Source: JBBECE01 sp964574935
GTDB lineage: Bacteria > Pseudomonadota > Alphaproteobacteria > Rhizobiales > Devosiaceae
Length of the DNA: 64,000 bases
Reading direction: 5' to 3'
Assembly: GCA_964574935.1 (NCBI GenBank)
Contig: CAZNOZ010000002.1
Location: 1-64,000 of the forward strand
The number at the start of each line of letters is the position of its first letter. The stretch's first letter is position 1. Shown here in pieces: positions 52,320-62,042 of the stretch. The notes beneath the pieces were generated by a model. It worked only from the letters and a program-made list of their open reading frames with translations. It did no database searches and was not told the origin of the DNA. A program made the position numbers and the translations under genes.

Positions 52320-53387
52320 ATGGAGCAAGCGGGCACCCTGGTGCTGGGGATCGAGACCAGTTGCGACGAGACCGCCGCGGCGCTGGTCTATCGCGGCGCG
52401 GACGGGCGCGGCGAGATCGTCTCCAACATCGTGCGCAGCCAGATCGACGAGCACGCCGAGTTCGGCGGAGTGGTGCCCGAAATCGCGGCCCGGTCGCATG
52501 TGAGGTGGCTTGACCGGATCGTCGCGCGGGCGCTTGGCGAGGGGGGACGGGATCTGTCGGAGATCACCGCGATCGCGGCAACCGCGGGGCCGGGACTGAT
52601 CGGCGGTCTCCTGGTCGGGTTGACGAGCGCCAAGGCGTTGGCGGCCGCGGCGGCCAGGCCGTTGGTGGCGGTCAACCATCTGGAGGCGCACGTGCTCACC
52701 CCGCGGCTGATCGGGCAGCTCGATTTTCCCTATCTGGTGCTCCTGATCTCGGGCGGCCATACCCAGTTCGTCGCCGCTCGGGGCCTGGGGGACTATGCGG
52801 TGTGGGGAACGACCATCGACGACGCGATCGGCGAGGCATTCGACAAGGTCGCCAAGCTTCTCGGGCTGGGGCTGCCGGGCGGACCGGCGGTCGAGGCCGA
52901 AGCGCTGAAGGGCGATGCGAGCCGGTTTGATTTTCCGCGTCCGCTACTGGGCCAGAAGCGGCTCGATTTCTCGCTGTCGGGGCTGAAGACGGCGGTGCGC
53001 CAGGCGGCCGATGAACTGGCGCCGGTCGGCCCCGGGGACATCGCCGACCTATGTGCGGGCTTTCAAGCCGCCGTTGTCGAAGTGGTGGCGGCGCGGTCGG
53101 CGGCGGCACTCGCGCGGTTCGCTTCGGAGTTCCCCGAGGTGCATCCGAGGTTGGTGGTGGCCGGTGGGGTGGCGGCCAATCGGGCCATCGCCGCGGCACT
53201 CGAGAAAGTGACCGCAGTCGCAGGCGCCGGCCTGGTGGTGCCAAGTCCCGTGCTGTGCGGTGACAATGCGGCCATCGTCGCCTGGGCGGGGGCCGAGCGG
53301 CTGGCGGCCGGGGTCACGAGCGGTCCCGAATTCGCCGCCCGGGCGCGCTGGCCGCTCGATGGCGCCGAAATGGCGGTGCCGGGGTGA
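52320..53387 (+). CDS. tsaD: tRNA threonylcarbamoyladenosine synthase subunit TsaD
   Basis: A 355-residue ASKHA-fold enzyme that transfers threonylcarbamoyl to A37 of ANN-decoding tRNAs. ILGIETSCDETAAAL-type start (VLGIETSCDETAAALVY), GGVVPEIAARSH, the metal-binding VNHLEAH, LLISGGHTQ and GEAFDKVAKLLGLGLPGGP are all present. The ATG at 52320 is preferred over in-frame upstream starts in the hemC overlap. Its stop overlaps the gpsA start (GTGA). Confidence 0.97.
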   Translation: MEQAGTLVLGIETSCDETAAALVYRGADGRGEIVSNIVRSQIDEHAEFGGVVPEIAARSHVRWLDRIVARALGEGGRDLSEITAIAATAGPGLIGGLLVGLTSAKALAAAAARPLVAVNHLEAHVLTPRLIGQLDFPYLVLLISGGHTQFVAARGLGDYAVWGTTIDDAIGEAFDKVAKLLGLGLPGGPAVEAEALKGDASRFDFPRPLLGQKRLDFSLSGLKTAVRQAADELAPVGPGDIADLCAGFQAAVVEVVAARSAAALARFASEFPEVHPRLVVAGGVAANRAIAAALEKVTAVAGAGLVVPSPVLCGDNAAIVAWAGAERLAAGVTSGPEFAARARWPLDGAEMAVPG

Positions 53388-54394
53388 GCGAGCCGGCGGA
53401 TATCTTCGTTGTCGGAGGTGGCGCATGGGGGACGGCGCTGGCGCATGTCGCCGCGATCGCAAACGCCCGGCCACGCCTGGTCGCCCGGCAGGGGTCGGTG
53501 GTCGAGGCGATCAACGAAAGCCATACCAACCCCGAGTATCTCCCGGACATTGCAATCCACCCCCGGGTGCGCGCCCAGATCGGCGCCGAGGGCATCGAGA
53601 CCGCCGACATCGTCATCATGGCGGTGCCGGCGCAACACACCCGCGAGGCGCTCACGGCAATCGGGCCTGAACGGCTGGCGGGAAAACCGGTGGTGCTGGC
53701 GGCCAAGGGGCTCGAACGCGATACCCAACTGCGCCAGTCGCAGGTTCTCGCGCAAGTCGCCGCAGAGGCGATCCCCCTGGCGCTTTCCGGGCCGAGCTTT
53801 GCGGCGGAGGTGGCGCGGTCCCGCCCGACCGCGGTCAGCCTCGCCGGGGCCGACGTGACGCACACGGAGAAGGTCGCGGCGCTGCTGGCGGGACCGACAT
53901 TCCGTCCCTATGCCGGCGCCGATCTCGTCGGGGTGGAGCTTGCCGGGGCGCTCAAGAACGTCTTCGCGATCGCCTGCGGCGCCGTCGACGGCGCCGGGCT
54001 CGGGCTGAGCGCCCGCGCGGCGGTTCTGGCGCGCGCCTTTGCGGAACTGAGACGGCTCGTGTCGGCGCTCGGCGGCGCCCCGGCGACATTGACCGGGCTT
54101 GCCGGGCTCGGGGACCTGGTACTGAGCTGCACGACGCGGCAGTCGCGCAACTTCGAATTCGGGCGACGGCTGGCTGCCGGCGAGCCGGCGGCGCACGCGC
54201 TGGTCGAAGGGCGCCACACGGCGCCGGCGGCGCTGTCGCTGGCCGTGGGGGCCGCCGTCGACGCGCCGATCACGGCGGCGGTCAATGCGCTCATCTCGGG
54301 ACAGGCGGAAATCGGTGAGCTTGTGGCGGCGCTAATGACGCGGCCGCTGAAGCGGGAGAACGACACGCAACGGGTTCCACCGGAGGGGAAATGA
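53384..54394 (+). CDS. gpsA: NAD(P)H-dependent glycerol-3-phosphate dehydrogenase
   Basis: A 336-residue enzyme that makes sn-glycerol-3-phosphate for phospholipids. FVVGGGAWGTALAHVAA is the nucleotide-binding motif, ALSGPSFAAEVARSRPTAVS and ELAGALKNVFAIACG (catalytic Lys) are typical, and GLAGLGDLVLSCT lies near the C terminus. It starts at GTG 53384, which overlaps the tsaD stop by four bases. The DUF1761 gene begins one base after its stop. The tsaD-gpsA order is common in related genomes. Confidence 0.97.
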   Translation: MSEPADIFVVGGGAWGTALAHVAAIANARPRLVARQGSVVEAINESHTNPEYLPDIAIHPRVRAQIGAEGIETADIVIMAVPAQHTREALTAIGPERLAGKPVVLAAKGLERDTQLRQSQVLAQVAAEAIPLALSGPSFAAEVARSRPTAVSLAGADVTHTEKVAALLAGPTFRPYAGADLVGVELAGALKNVFAIACGAVDGAGLGLSARAAVLARAFAELRRLVSALGGAPATLTGLAGLGDLVLSCTTRQSRNFEFGRRLAAGEPAAHALVEGRHTAPAALSLAVGAAVDAPITAAVNALISGQAEIGELVAALMTRPLKRENDTQRVPPEGK

Positions 54395-54395
54395 G

Positions 54396-54812
54396 ATGAA
54401 CTATTTCGGCAATGTGGACTGGCTGGCCATCGTGCTCGCGACGGTGGCGAGCATGGCGCTGGGGATGGTGTGGTACGTGGCGCTCGGCCGGCAGTGGCTG
54501 GCGGCCACGGGCAAGACCCAGGAGCAGGTGAGGGGCGGCGCGGGCGGGCGCACCTCTCCGATCATCTGGGCGGCGGCGTGCCAGCTCGTCATCGCCTATT
54601 TCATCGCCCTTCTGACGCCGATGGTGATGGGGGAGACGAGCCCGACTTCCGGCGCGCTGTTTGGAGCCCAGATCTGGCTCGGTTTCATCGTGACCTCGAT
54701 GATCATCAACCACCGCTATCAGAACCAGAAATGGTCGCTGACCGTGATTGACGGCGGGTATCTGTTCGGCGTGATGGTCGTGCAGGGAGCGGTCATCGGC
54801 CTGTTCGGTTGA
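54396..54812 (+). CDS. DUF1761 family membrane protein
   Basis: A 138-residue protein with four hydrophobic segments, matching DUF1761. The N-terminal NVDWLAIVLATVASMALGMVWY is characteristic, followed by LGRQWLAATGKTQEQV and later segments with WLGFIVTSMIINHRYQNQ. Its function is unknown. GGAGGGGAA ends in the preceding gene and serves as its ribosome-binding site. It is translationally close to gpsA and probably shares its transcript. Confidence 0.88.
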   Translation: MNYFGNVDWLAIVLATVASMALGMVWYVALGRQWLAATGKTQEQVRGGAGGRTSPIIWAAACQLVIAYFIALLTPMVMGETSPTSGALFGAQIWLGFIVTSMIINHRYQNQKWSLTVIDGGYLFGVMVVQGAVIGLFG

Positions 54813-54912
54813 GCCGGCGCGAATCCGGCCAACGGGGCGTCGGAGCGGGCCTTGTCGCGGCTCGCCTCAATACCCATCATTTGCGTGGTAGCGAGTGTAC
54901 CGGAGGTAGCCG

Positions 54913-55890
54913 ATGGTCAATGCGGTTCGAACCACCTTGCTGCTGGCGGCGCTGACGGGCCTGTTCATGGCAGTCGGCTTCGTGGTCGCCGGCGAAGGCG
55001 GAATGCTGATCGCGCTCGGCGTCGCGTTGGGTATGAACCTCGTTTCCTACTGGAACTCGGACCGTTTCGTGTTGCGGCTGCAAAATGCGGTACGCGTCGA
55101 GCGGCGGCGGGCGCCGGAGCTGTTTGCTCTGGTCGAGGAGCTGAGTTCCGCGGCCGGTATTCCGGCGCCGAAGATCTTCCTCATCGATGCCCAACAGCCG
55201 AACGCCTTCGCCACCGGCCGCAGTCCCGCCAACGCGGCGCTGGCGATTTCAATCGGCATGCTGCGCCATCTCGATCGCGACGAGATCGCCGGCGTGCTGG
55301 CGCACGAATTGTCGCATATCCGATCCCGCGACACGCTGACGATGACGATCACCGCGACCCTGGCCGGGTCGATCGCGATGTTGGCTCAGTTTGGCCTCTT
55401 CTTCGGGTGGCGCAATGCCAGCTCCCCTGTCGGCCCGGTCGGGGCGCTGGTGATGATCCTGGTGGCGCCTCTGGCGGCGGTGATGGTGCAGTTGGCGATC
55501 AGCCGGACACGGGAATACGAGGCCGATCGGGACGCCGCCGAGATCACCGGCGATCCACTGGCGCTGGCACGGGCGCTCGAGAAGATCTCGCGCCTGGCGC
55601 GCAAGTTCGAGAACCCGTGGGCGCGCCGGTTCCCGGGCATGGCGCATCTGTACTTCGTCAATCCGCTGTCCGGCGGCCGCACCGACAACCTGTTTTCCAC
55701 CCACCCCGATGTGCGCAACCGTATTGCGGCGCTCAAGGAACTCGCGCGCCAGATGACGCCGGAACGCCACGTGCCGCCGCGCCGCCGCCCGCGGCTGGTG
55801 CGGCGCGGGGAGGCGCTGGGGAGGGGAAGCTGGCGAATTCCGGATTTCGCGGCCGACGGCGAGGCAAGGAGCCCGGGACCTTGGGGATGA
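54913..55890 (+). CDS. htpX: HtpX membrane zinc metalloprotease
   Basis: A 325-residue M48 peptidase of the inner membrane that degrades misfolded membrane proteins alongside FtsH. Two N-terminal membrane segments lead to the catalytic HELSH (H131, E132, H135). A third glutamate ligand lies in SRTREYEADRDAAEITG. Two further segments lie between. A Arg/Pro-rich C-terminal tail is present. GGAGG precedes ATG 54913. It is followed four bases later by rsmB. Confidence 0.96.
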   Translation: MVNAVRTTLLLAALTGLFMAVGFVVAGEGGMLIALGVALGMNLVSYWNSDRFVLRLQNAVRVERRRAPELFALVEELSSAAGIPAPKIFLIDAQQPNAFATGRSPANAALAISIGMLRHLDRDEIAGVLAHELSHIRSRDTLTMTITATLAGSIAMLAQFGLFFGWRNASSPVGPVGALVMILVAPLAAVMVQLAISRTREYEADRDAAEITGDPLALARALEKISRLARKFENPWARRFPGMAHLYFVNPLSGGRTDNLFSTHPDVRNRIAALKELARQMTPERHVPPRRRPRLVRRGEALGRGSWRIPDFAADGEARSPGPWG

Positions 55891-55894
55891 GAGG

Positions 55895-57208
55895 GTGACG
55901 GCGCCGGCCAGACGCCCCATCGCAGGGCTTGACGTCCGGCAGCGGGCCGCCGAGCGGCTCGCCGGGGTGATTGCCGGAACGCCTCTCGAGCCCATCGTCG
56001 CCGGCGAAATCGCGGATCCGCGCGATCGGGCGTTGGGCAACCGGCTGGTGACGACCGCGGTGCGCCGACACGGGCAGATTTCGGTGGTGCTCGACGAGAT
56101 GCTGAAGACCGGCCTGCCCGAGAACGCGGGATTGTTCGAGGCGGCGCTGAGGATCGGCATTACCCAGCTTCTTTACCTTCCCGAGCGCGGCGATCACTCC
56201 GCCATCCATCTGGCGGTCGAGACAATCAAGGCGGACGAGCAGGCGCGCCGCTACGCCGCCCTGGGCAACGGCGTGTTGCGCAATGTGCAGCGCCGCCGCG
56301 GCGGGCTGGTGCTGCCCAATTCCGCCCTGGTCCCCGAGTGGCTCGCGGAGCGCTGGCGCAAAACCTATGGCTTCGCGGGGCTGCCGAAGCTGATCGAGGC
56401 GCTCGTCGAGGGGGCGGTGCTCGACCTCAGTGTCCAGCCGGAAGGGGTCGCGACCGTCGAGAAGTTCGGCGGCACGAAAACCCTGGCGACGAGCTATCGG
56501 GTGGCCCGGCCGCCGGCGCCGGTCTCCGAGCTGCCGGGCTTTGCCGACGGGACGTGGTGGGTCCAGGACACCGCGGCGGCAATCCCGGCGCGGCTGCTCA
56601 GGGTGCAACCGGGCCATCTTGTCGCCGATCTTTGCGCCGCCCCGGGCGGGAAGACGGCGCAGCTCGCGGCGGCCGGCGCCTCGGTGGTTGCGGTGGATAC
56701 CGACGCCGAGCGTATGGGCCGCCTCGCCGAAAATCTCGACCGGCTGGGGCTGCAAGCAACAGTCAGAACGGCCATCGAGGACGCGGCGCGCTACGGTGAG
56801 GACGGCCAATTCGACCGCGTGCTGCTGGATGCCCCGTGCACGGGCACGGGCGTCTTCCGGCGCCATCCGGAAGTCATCTGGCAACGGACGGCAGCGGACA
56901 TTGTGGACCGGGTGAAGCTGCAGGCCCGGCTTCTCGACAACGCCGCCCGCATTACCGCCAGGGACGGCGTGATCGTCTACTGCGTGTGCTCGCTCGAGCC
57001 GGAGGAAGGCGAGGCGCAGGCGGCGCTGTTCGTTGAGCGGCATCCTCACTTCGTGCCGGTTCCCATCGAACCCGACGAACTTGACGGCTGGACCGCGCCG
57101 ATCACCGAGGCGGGCAATCTGCGCACCGTGCCCGGTTTGAAAGTGCGGGGGGAGGCCGAAGGCACGCTCGACGGCTTCTTCGCCGCCCGGTTCCTCAGGG
57201 TTGGCTGA
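55895..57208 (+). CDS. rsmB: RsmB/NOP-type RNA (cytosine-C5) methyltransferase with NusB domain
   Basis: A 437-residue enzyme with an N-terminal NusB-like RNA-binding domain (about 15-140) and a C-terminal SAM-dependent methyltransferase. The latter has VADLCAAPGGKTAQLA (motif I), LLDAPCTGTGVFRRHPE with the release cysteine, and YCVCSLEPEEGEAQ with the catalytic cysteine. It most likely methylates C967 of 16S rRNA, as RsmB does, although a related NOP-family target cannot be excluded. It begins with GTG four bases after the htpX stop. Confidence 0.93.
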   Translation: MTAPARRPIAGLDVRQRAAERLAGVIAGTPLEPIVAGEIADPRDRALGNRLVTTAVRRHGQISVVLDEMLKTGLPENAGLFEAALRIGITQLLYLPERGDHSAIHLAVETIKADEQARRYAALGNGVLRNVQRRRGGLVLPNSALVPEWLAERWRKTYGFAGLPKLIEALVEGAVLDLSVQPEGVATVEKFGGTKTLATSYRVARPPAPVSELPGFADGTWWVQDTAAAIPARLLRVQPGHLVADLCAAPGGKTAQLAAAGASVVAVDTDAERMGRLAENLDRLGLQATVRTAIEDAARYGEDGQFDRVLLDAPCTGTGVFRRHPEVIWQRTAADIVDRVKLQARLLDNAARITARDGVIVYCVCSLEPEEGEAQAALFVERHPHFVPVPIEPDELDGWTAPITEAGNLRTVPGLKVRGEAEGTLDGFFAARFLRVG

Positions 57209-57294
57209 GCTGTGGGCCACGCGGTGTCGCGGATGTATTTTTAGACCCAACAATGCGATGAATTTTCGCCTTCGCGTCTGGGGACCCACGGTTA

Positions 57295-58956
57295 TTGGCT
57301 TCTGCACCGGGATATCTGATGGGGGCCGCGGCGTTGGCGGTGGCCGATTGGTTTGTCACGAGTCCGGTTTTCCGGTGGACCTGGCAGCCCCTGTCGGCAG
57401 AAACCTTCCACGTCAGGCTGCCGGAGATCCGACCCGTCGATCCGCCCTCGGCCGGCGACATGATGGCGGGCAAGTATCTGCTCGGGTCGCGGCTTGTGGA
57501 GACCGGCGGGGTGTCGCCGTTCTCGATCGTGACCGACGATGCGACCTGGCACGCCGAGCTGCACGGCTTTGCCTGGTTGAGGCATTTCTCGGAATCGACG
57601 TCGAGCCGGGAGCGGGAGTTCGCGCGCACCCTGGTGCTCGACTGGATCGGGCGGCACGGACGGTTCGACCGCAGGGTGTGGCGCAATTCGCTCTCCGGCC
57701 GGCGGGTGCAGAACTGGCTGACCCACTACGGCCTGATCATCGACGGGGCGAGCGCCAAGCAACGCGGGATCATCGCCAGGAGCCTCAGTGCGCAAATCCA
57801 TGCCCTCGGGCAGCGCGGCCGGCTCGACCCCGAGCCGATCGAGCAGCTGGGGGCGGCGATCGCGCTGGTCGCGGTGGCGCTGAGCCGGAACGCGGAGTCC
57901 ACGCAACTGGTCAAGCGCACCCGGGCGCTGACGCGGCTGCTCGCCGCCCAGCTCGACGCCAACGGTCTGCATCGCTCGCGTTGCGGACGCAGCCAATTCG
58001 ATCTGCTGCAATATCTCGTGCCGGTGCGCTTGGCGCTGGTGAAGGTCAATCCCGATGCCGGGAGGGCCCTGGGCACGCTCATCGACCGCATGCACGCATC
58101 GCTGGCGGGGTTGACCATGACCACTGGCGAGCCCTCCTATTTCAATGGTACCGGCCAGCTGCCGCTTGAGCTGGTGCTGGCCGTGCAATCGCATGGTGGG
58201 CATCGCGCCGAGGGCGCCGCGATCAGGGCGTCGTCGGGGTACGGGCTGATGCGCAAGGGCAAGGCGAAGCTGGTGTGCGACGGCGGTTCGATTCCGCCGG
58301 TCGAATTTTCGCGCTCCATGCACGCGGGGGCGCTGTCCTTCGAGTTCAGCTGGGCGAACGAGCTAATCGTCGGCAATTGCGGGCCGGCGCCGGCGCAGCT
58401 GGGCCGGCAGGCCATCGCGTTCCGGCAATCGGCGGCACATTCGACGCTCGAAATGCCGGAGATCTCCTCGGCCCGGTTCGGCTTCGGGCCGTTCCTGGCC
58501 GACCGCGTGCTGGCGCGCTCGCGCTCGCATCCGGTCCGAAGCGACCCCAAGACCGCCACGGTGGCGATGGGCTCGACGGCTTATGTGCGGCGGTTCGATC
58601 TGAGGCACTCGCGAGCGCTGTCGCTGATCGACGAGGGGCAGACGCTGGTCGGGCAGGATACCCTGAGCCACGCCAGGCGCGGTGGCGGCCGGCCCGGCAG
58701 CTTCCCCTTCATCTTCCGGTTTCATCTTGCACCGGGCGCCATGACCCGATTTGACGGGGACCGGTCGTTCATTCGCCTGACCACGCAAGGGGGCGACAGC
58801 TGGGTGTTCCTTTGGGAGGGGGCCGAGGCGTCCGTCGAGCCCAGCGTCCGGCAGTCGCTCCACTACGCCCTGGTCGACACCCAGCAGATCGTGTTGCGCG
58901 GTGAATTCTCCCAGCGCTCGGAGATCGCCTGGAGCTTCGCCCGGCAGGCCGGCTAG
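57295..58956 (+). CDS. Heparinase II/III-like family protein
   Basis: A 553-residue protein of the heparinase II/III family as found between rsmB and purH in this order. The helical N-terminal half includes HAELHGFAWLRHF, WRNSLSGRRVQNWL and an alpha-toroid region. The C-terminal beta half includes AHSTLEMPEISSARFG, SHPVRSD and FIFRFHLAPGA. It may be a polysaccharide lyase, but substrate and catalytic residues are not assigned. No signal peptide is clear. The start is uncertain: TTG 57295 or ATG 57319. Homology-like sequence (VTSPVFRWTW) begins soon after both. Confidence 0.85.
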   Translation: MASAPGYLMGAAALAVADWFVTSPVFRWTWQPLSAETFHVRLPEIRPVDPPSAGDMMAGKYLLGSRLVETGGVSPFSIVTDDATWHAELHGFAWLRHFSESTSSREREFARTLVLDWIGRHGRFDRRVWRNSLSGRRVQNWLTHYGLIIDGASAKQRGIIARSLSAQIHALGQRGRLDPEPIEQLGAAIALVAVALSRNAESTQLVKRTRALTRLLAAQLDANGLHRSRCGRSQFDLLQYLVPVRLALVKVNPDAGRALGTLIDRMHASLAGLTMTTGEPSYFNGTGQLPLELVLAVQSHGGHRAEGAAIRASSGYGLMRKGKAKLVCDGGSIPPVEFSRSMHAGALSFEFSWANELIVGNCGPAPAQLGRQAIAFRQSAAHSTLEMPEISSARFGFGPFLADRVLARSRSHPVRSDPKTATVAMGSTAYVRRFDLRHSRALSLIDEGQTLVGQDTLSHARRGGGRPGSFPFIFRFHLAPGAMTRFDGDRSFIRLTTQGGDSWVFLWEGAEASVEPSVRQSLHYALVDTQQIVLRGEFSQRSEIAWSFARQAG

Positions 58957-59051
58957 GAACCGTCGACAGCGGCGCCGGCACCACCCCGAGGCGGTTTCCT
59001 CGCGCCCGCCGACATGCTAGCCAGCCGTCTCACGGGGTCGAGGTCGCCATC

Positions 59052-60647
59052 ATGACAGAACGCCAGGAATCCGGTGCGGTCAAACGCGCCCTCATCTCGG
59101 TTTCGGACAAGTCCGAGATCGTCGAATTCGCCCGCGGGCTGGCCGAGCTCGGGGTCGAGATCGTCTCCACCGGGGGCACGCGCGCGGTGCTCGAAGCGGC
59201 CGGGCTGAAAGTCGTCGAAGTGTCCGAGCTCACCGGGTTTCCGGAAATCATGGACGGGCGGGTCAAAACCCTGCACCCGAAGGTCCATGGGGGGCTTCTG
59301 GCGCAGCGCGCCAACGAGGCGCACAGGTCGGCGATGCAGATTCACCAGATTCCCGCCATCGATCTGTTGGTGTCCGATCTCTACCCGTTCGAGCGCACGG
59401 TCGCGGAGGGGGCCGCGTACGATCAGGCGATCGAAAACATCGACATCGGCGGGCCGGCGATGATCCGGGCGGCGGCCAAGAACCATGCCTCGGTCACCGT
59501 CATCGTCGATCCGGCCGACCACATCGCGGTCCTCGACTATCTCAGGGCCACCGGCCAGGTCCCGCTCGCCGAACGTCAGAAGCTGGCCGCCAAGGCGTTC
59601 GCCCGCACCGCCGCCTACGACGCCGCGATCGCGGGCTGGTTCGCGGCGGCGCTCGAGTATCGCGACGTGCCCTGGCGGGCGTTCGCCGGCAAGCTGCGTG
59701 ACATCCTGCGGTATGGCGAAAATCCGCACCAGTGGGCGGGGTTCTATGCCGACGGCAGCGGCCGGCCCGGCGTGGCGAACGCGACATTGTTGCAGGGCAA
59801 GCCGCTGAGCTACAACAACATCTCCGATGCCGATGCGGCTTTCGAGTTGATCTCGGAGTTCGATCCGAGTGCCGGGGCCGTCGTGGCGATCATCAAACAC
59901 GCCAATCCCTGCGGCGTGGCGCGGGGGGCGAGCCTGGCGGAGGCCTATCGCAAGGCGTTGTTGTGCGATCCGAATTCGGCCTTCGGCGGCATCGTGGCGC
60001 TCAATGGAGAGCTCGACGCCGATGCGGCCGAGGAGATCACCAAGCTGTTCACCGAGGTGGTCGTGGCGCCCTCGGTCACCGATACGGCGCGCGGGGTGAT
60101 GGAGACCAAGCGCAACCTGAGGCTGCTGACGACGGGGATGCTGGCCGATCCCAAGGCGCCGGGGCTGGCGGTGCGCTCGGTGAGTGGCGGTTTGCTGGTG
60201 CAGTCACGGGACAACGCCAATGTCGATGATTGCGAGTTGAAGGTCGTGACCAGAAAAACGCCCACGGACGCCGAAATGGCGGACCTGAAATTCGCCGCCA
60301 AGGTCGCCAAGCACGTCAAGTCCAACGCCATCGTCTATGTCAGGGGCGGGGCGACCGTGGGGATCGGGGCGGGGCAGATGAGCCGGGTCGATTCAAGCCG
60401 CCTGGCGCATCTGAAGTCGAAGGACGCCGCGAAGGCGGCGGGAAAGCGCGGGGCCCTGACAAAGGGCTCGGTGGTCGCTTCCGACGCCTTCTTCCCGTTT
60501 GCCGACGGGCTGATGGCTGCGGTCGAGGCCGGCGCCACGGCGGTGATCCAGCCGGGAGGATCGGTCCGGGACGAGGAGGTGATCGCGGCCGCCGACGAGG
60601 CCGGGATTGCGATGGTTTTCACCGGCATGCGGCATTTCCGCCATTGA
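59052..60647 (+). CDS. purH: Bifunctional AICAR formyltransferase/IMP cyclohydrolase
   Basis: A 531-residue two-domain enzyme for the last two steps of purine synthesis. The cyclohydrolase half opens with RALISVSDKSEIVEFARGL and has STGGTRAVLE, GRVKTLHPKVHGGLL and IDIGGPAMIRAAAKNH. The transferase half has RYGENPHQWAGFY, GKPLSYNNISDADAAFE, IKHANPCGVA and, near the end, SDAFFPFADGL. It uses 10-formyl-THF, which fhs in this window can supply. It stands 95 bases after the heparinase-like gene. Confidence 0.98.
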   Translation: MTERQESGAVKRALISVSDKSEIVEFARGLAELGVEIVSTGGTRAVLEAAGLKVVEVSELTGFPEIMDGRVKTLHPKVHGGLLAQRANEAHRSAMQIHQIPAIDLLVSDLYPFERTVAEGAAYDQAIENIDIGGPAMIRAAAKNHASVTVIVDPADHIAVLDYLRATGQVPLAERQKLAAKAFARTAAYDAAIAGWFAAALEYRDVPWRAFAGKLRDILRYGENPHQWAGFYADGSGRPGVANATLLQGKPLSYNNISDADAAFELISEFDPSAGAVVAIIKHANPCGVARGASLAEAYRKALLCDPNSAFGGIVALNGELDADAAEEITKLFTEVVVAPSVTDTARGVMETKRNLRLLTTGMLADPKAPGLAVRSVSGGLLVQSRDNANVDDCELKVVTRKTPTDAEMADLKFAAKVAKHVKSNAIVYVRGGATVGIGAGQMSRVDSSRLAHLKSKDAAKAAGKRGALTKGSVVASDAFFPFADGLMAAVEAGATAVIQPGGSVRDEEVIAAADEAGIAMVFTGMRHFRH

Positions 60648-60677
60648 CCCGACCGGCGTGACGGAGGGGCCGGGGGC

Positions 60678-62042
60678 TCAAGCCGCCGACGGCGACGATC
60701 GGACCCAGGCAAGGCCGGCGGCGCCCAGGGCAAGCAACACGATCAGCGGCAGCACGCCGAGGCGCTGGCTGGCGGTGACGGTGGTCACCAGACCCACAAG
60801 ATAGGGGCCCACAAAGGACGTGGCGCGGCCCGACAGCGCATACATCCCGAACGCCTCGGCGGTCTCTTCGGGGGCGACCTGATCGACGAGCAGCGTTCGG
60901 GAGGCGGCCTGCAGGGCGCCGCCGGCCGCCCCGATGATACCGCCGGCGAGGTAGAAGACAATCAGCGGGACGCCACTCCCAGGCGGCAGCACGATGAAGA
61001 AGAGGACGCTTTCAGACGTCGTCGAGACGACGGCGATTGTGGCGGCGATGACTATCGCGCACGAGGTGGCGACCACGATCCTCGATCCCCAGCGCCGGTC
61101 GAGGCGGCCGCCGGTGAAGGCGCCGACCGCCCCGGTGATGGTGGCGAGGATTCCGAACAGGCCGATCTGGATGATCGTCATTTTGAGGACCCCGGCGGCA
61201 TAGATGCCGCCGAACACGAACACCGCGTTCAGCCCGTCGCGATAGAGCATCGAGGCAACAAGGAATGCAAAATAGCTGCGCCGGCCGGGCAGCGCCCGGA
61301 GCCTGCCGGTCAGCGCGGCAAGGGAATGGCGCAGGCGGAACGTGCCATCGGGACGGCTGGAATGGTCGGGCACGATCAGGAACAGCGGGATGACAAACAG
61401 CAGGTACCAGATCGCGGTGAAGGGGCCGGTGGCGCGGTCTCCGGCATAAGTCTGCGGGTCGAGACCGAGGATCGGCTCGAGCCCCAGCAGTGTTCTGCCG
61501 GTGGCGGGATTGACGGCGACCAGCCCCAGAACGATGAGCAGACAAACGATGCCGCCGACATAGCCGAGCGCCCAGCCGGCGCCGGAGAGCGCTCCCAGTT
61601 CGGATCGCGGCACCAGCAGGGGCATCATCGAGTTGTTGAAGACCGCCGCGATCTCGAAACCGATCGTGGCGACGATGAACCCGGCGACGCCGATGGCGAT
61701 GGCAAACTGGCCGCCCGGAACGGCGAACCAGAGCATCGCCGAGCCGGCGACGGCGAGCACCGAAAAGCCCGCGATCCATGGCTTGCGGGGCCCGATCGCA
61801 TCGCCCATGGCTCCGAACAGGGGCGAGAAGAGCGCGATGACGATGCCGGCTGTGCCCGCCGCCCATCCCCAGATCGCCTGGCCCTGAACCGGGTCGGCCG
61901 CGACATGGGCGGCGAAGTAGGGTGCGAAAACGAAGGTCGTCACCAGGGTCGCGAAAGGCTGGGCCGCCCAATCGAACAGCATCCAGCTGACGCGGGCGGC
62001 CGCGGACGCCGGGGCGCGGCCGCTGATCGTGAGTTCAGCCAC
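60678..62042 (-). CDS. MFS transporter, UMF1 (Atg22-like) family
   Basis: A 454-residue membrane protein with about 12 segments. SWMLFDWAAQPFATLVTTFV is the UMF1-type start. SPLFGAMGDAIGPRKPW is the loop-2/3 MFS signature, and RTLLVDQVAPEETAEAFGMY matches the family's second half. Fungal Atg22 relatives export amino acids from vacuoles, but the bacterial substrate is unknown. It begins with GTG at 62042, overlapping the stop of the NAD-glutamate dehydrogenase gene by eight bases, so the two are likely coupled. It is convergent with purH. Confidence 0.9.
   Translation of the reverse strand: MAELTISGRAPASAAARVSWMLFDWAAQPFATLVTTFVFAPYFAAHVAADPVQGQAIWGWAAGTAGIVIALFSPLFGAMGDAIGPRKPWIAGFSVLAVAGSAMLWFAVPGGQFAIAIGVAGFIVATIGFEIAAVFNNSMMPLLVPRSELGALSGAGWALGYVGGIVCLLIVLGLVAVNPATGRTLLGLEPILGLDPQTYAGDRATGPFTAIWYLLFVIPLFLIVPDHSSRPDGTFRLRHSLAALTGRLRALPGRRSYFAFLVASMLYRDGLNAVFVFGGIYAAGVLKMTIIQIGLFGILATITGAVGAFTGGRLDRRWGSRIVVATSCAIVIAATIAVVSTTSESVLFFIVLPPGSGVPLIVFYLAGGIIGAAGGALQAASRTLLVDQVAPEETAEAFGMYALSGRATSFVGPYLVGLVTTVTASQRLGVLPLIVLLALGAAGLAWVRSSPSAA

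Noticed and set aside
57258..57360. Frame beginning MNFRLRVWG before the heparinase-like gene, possibly a frameshifted N terminus
   Set aside because: It does not match the family and soon turns into Gly/Arg-rich antisense-type sequence, while the main frame already contains the expected N-terminal SPVFRW region.
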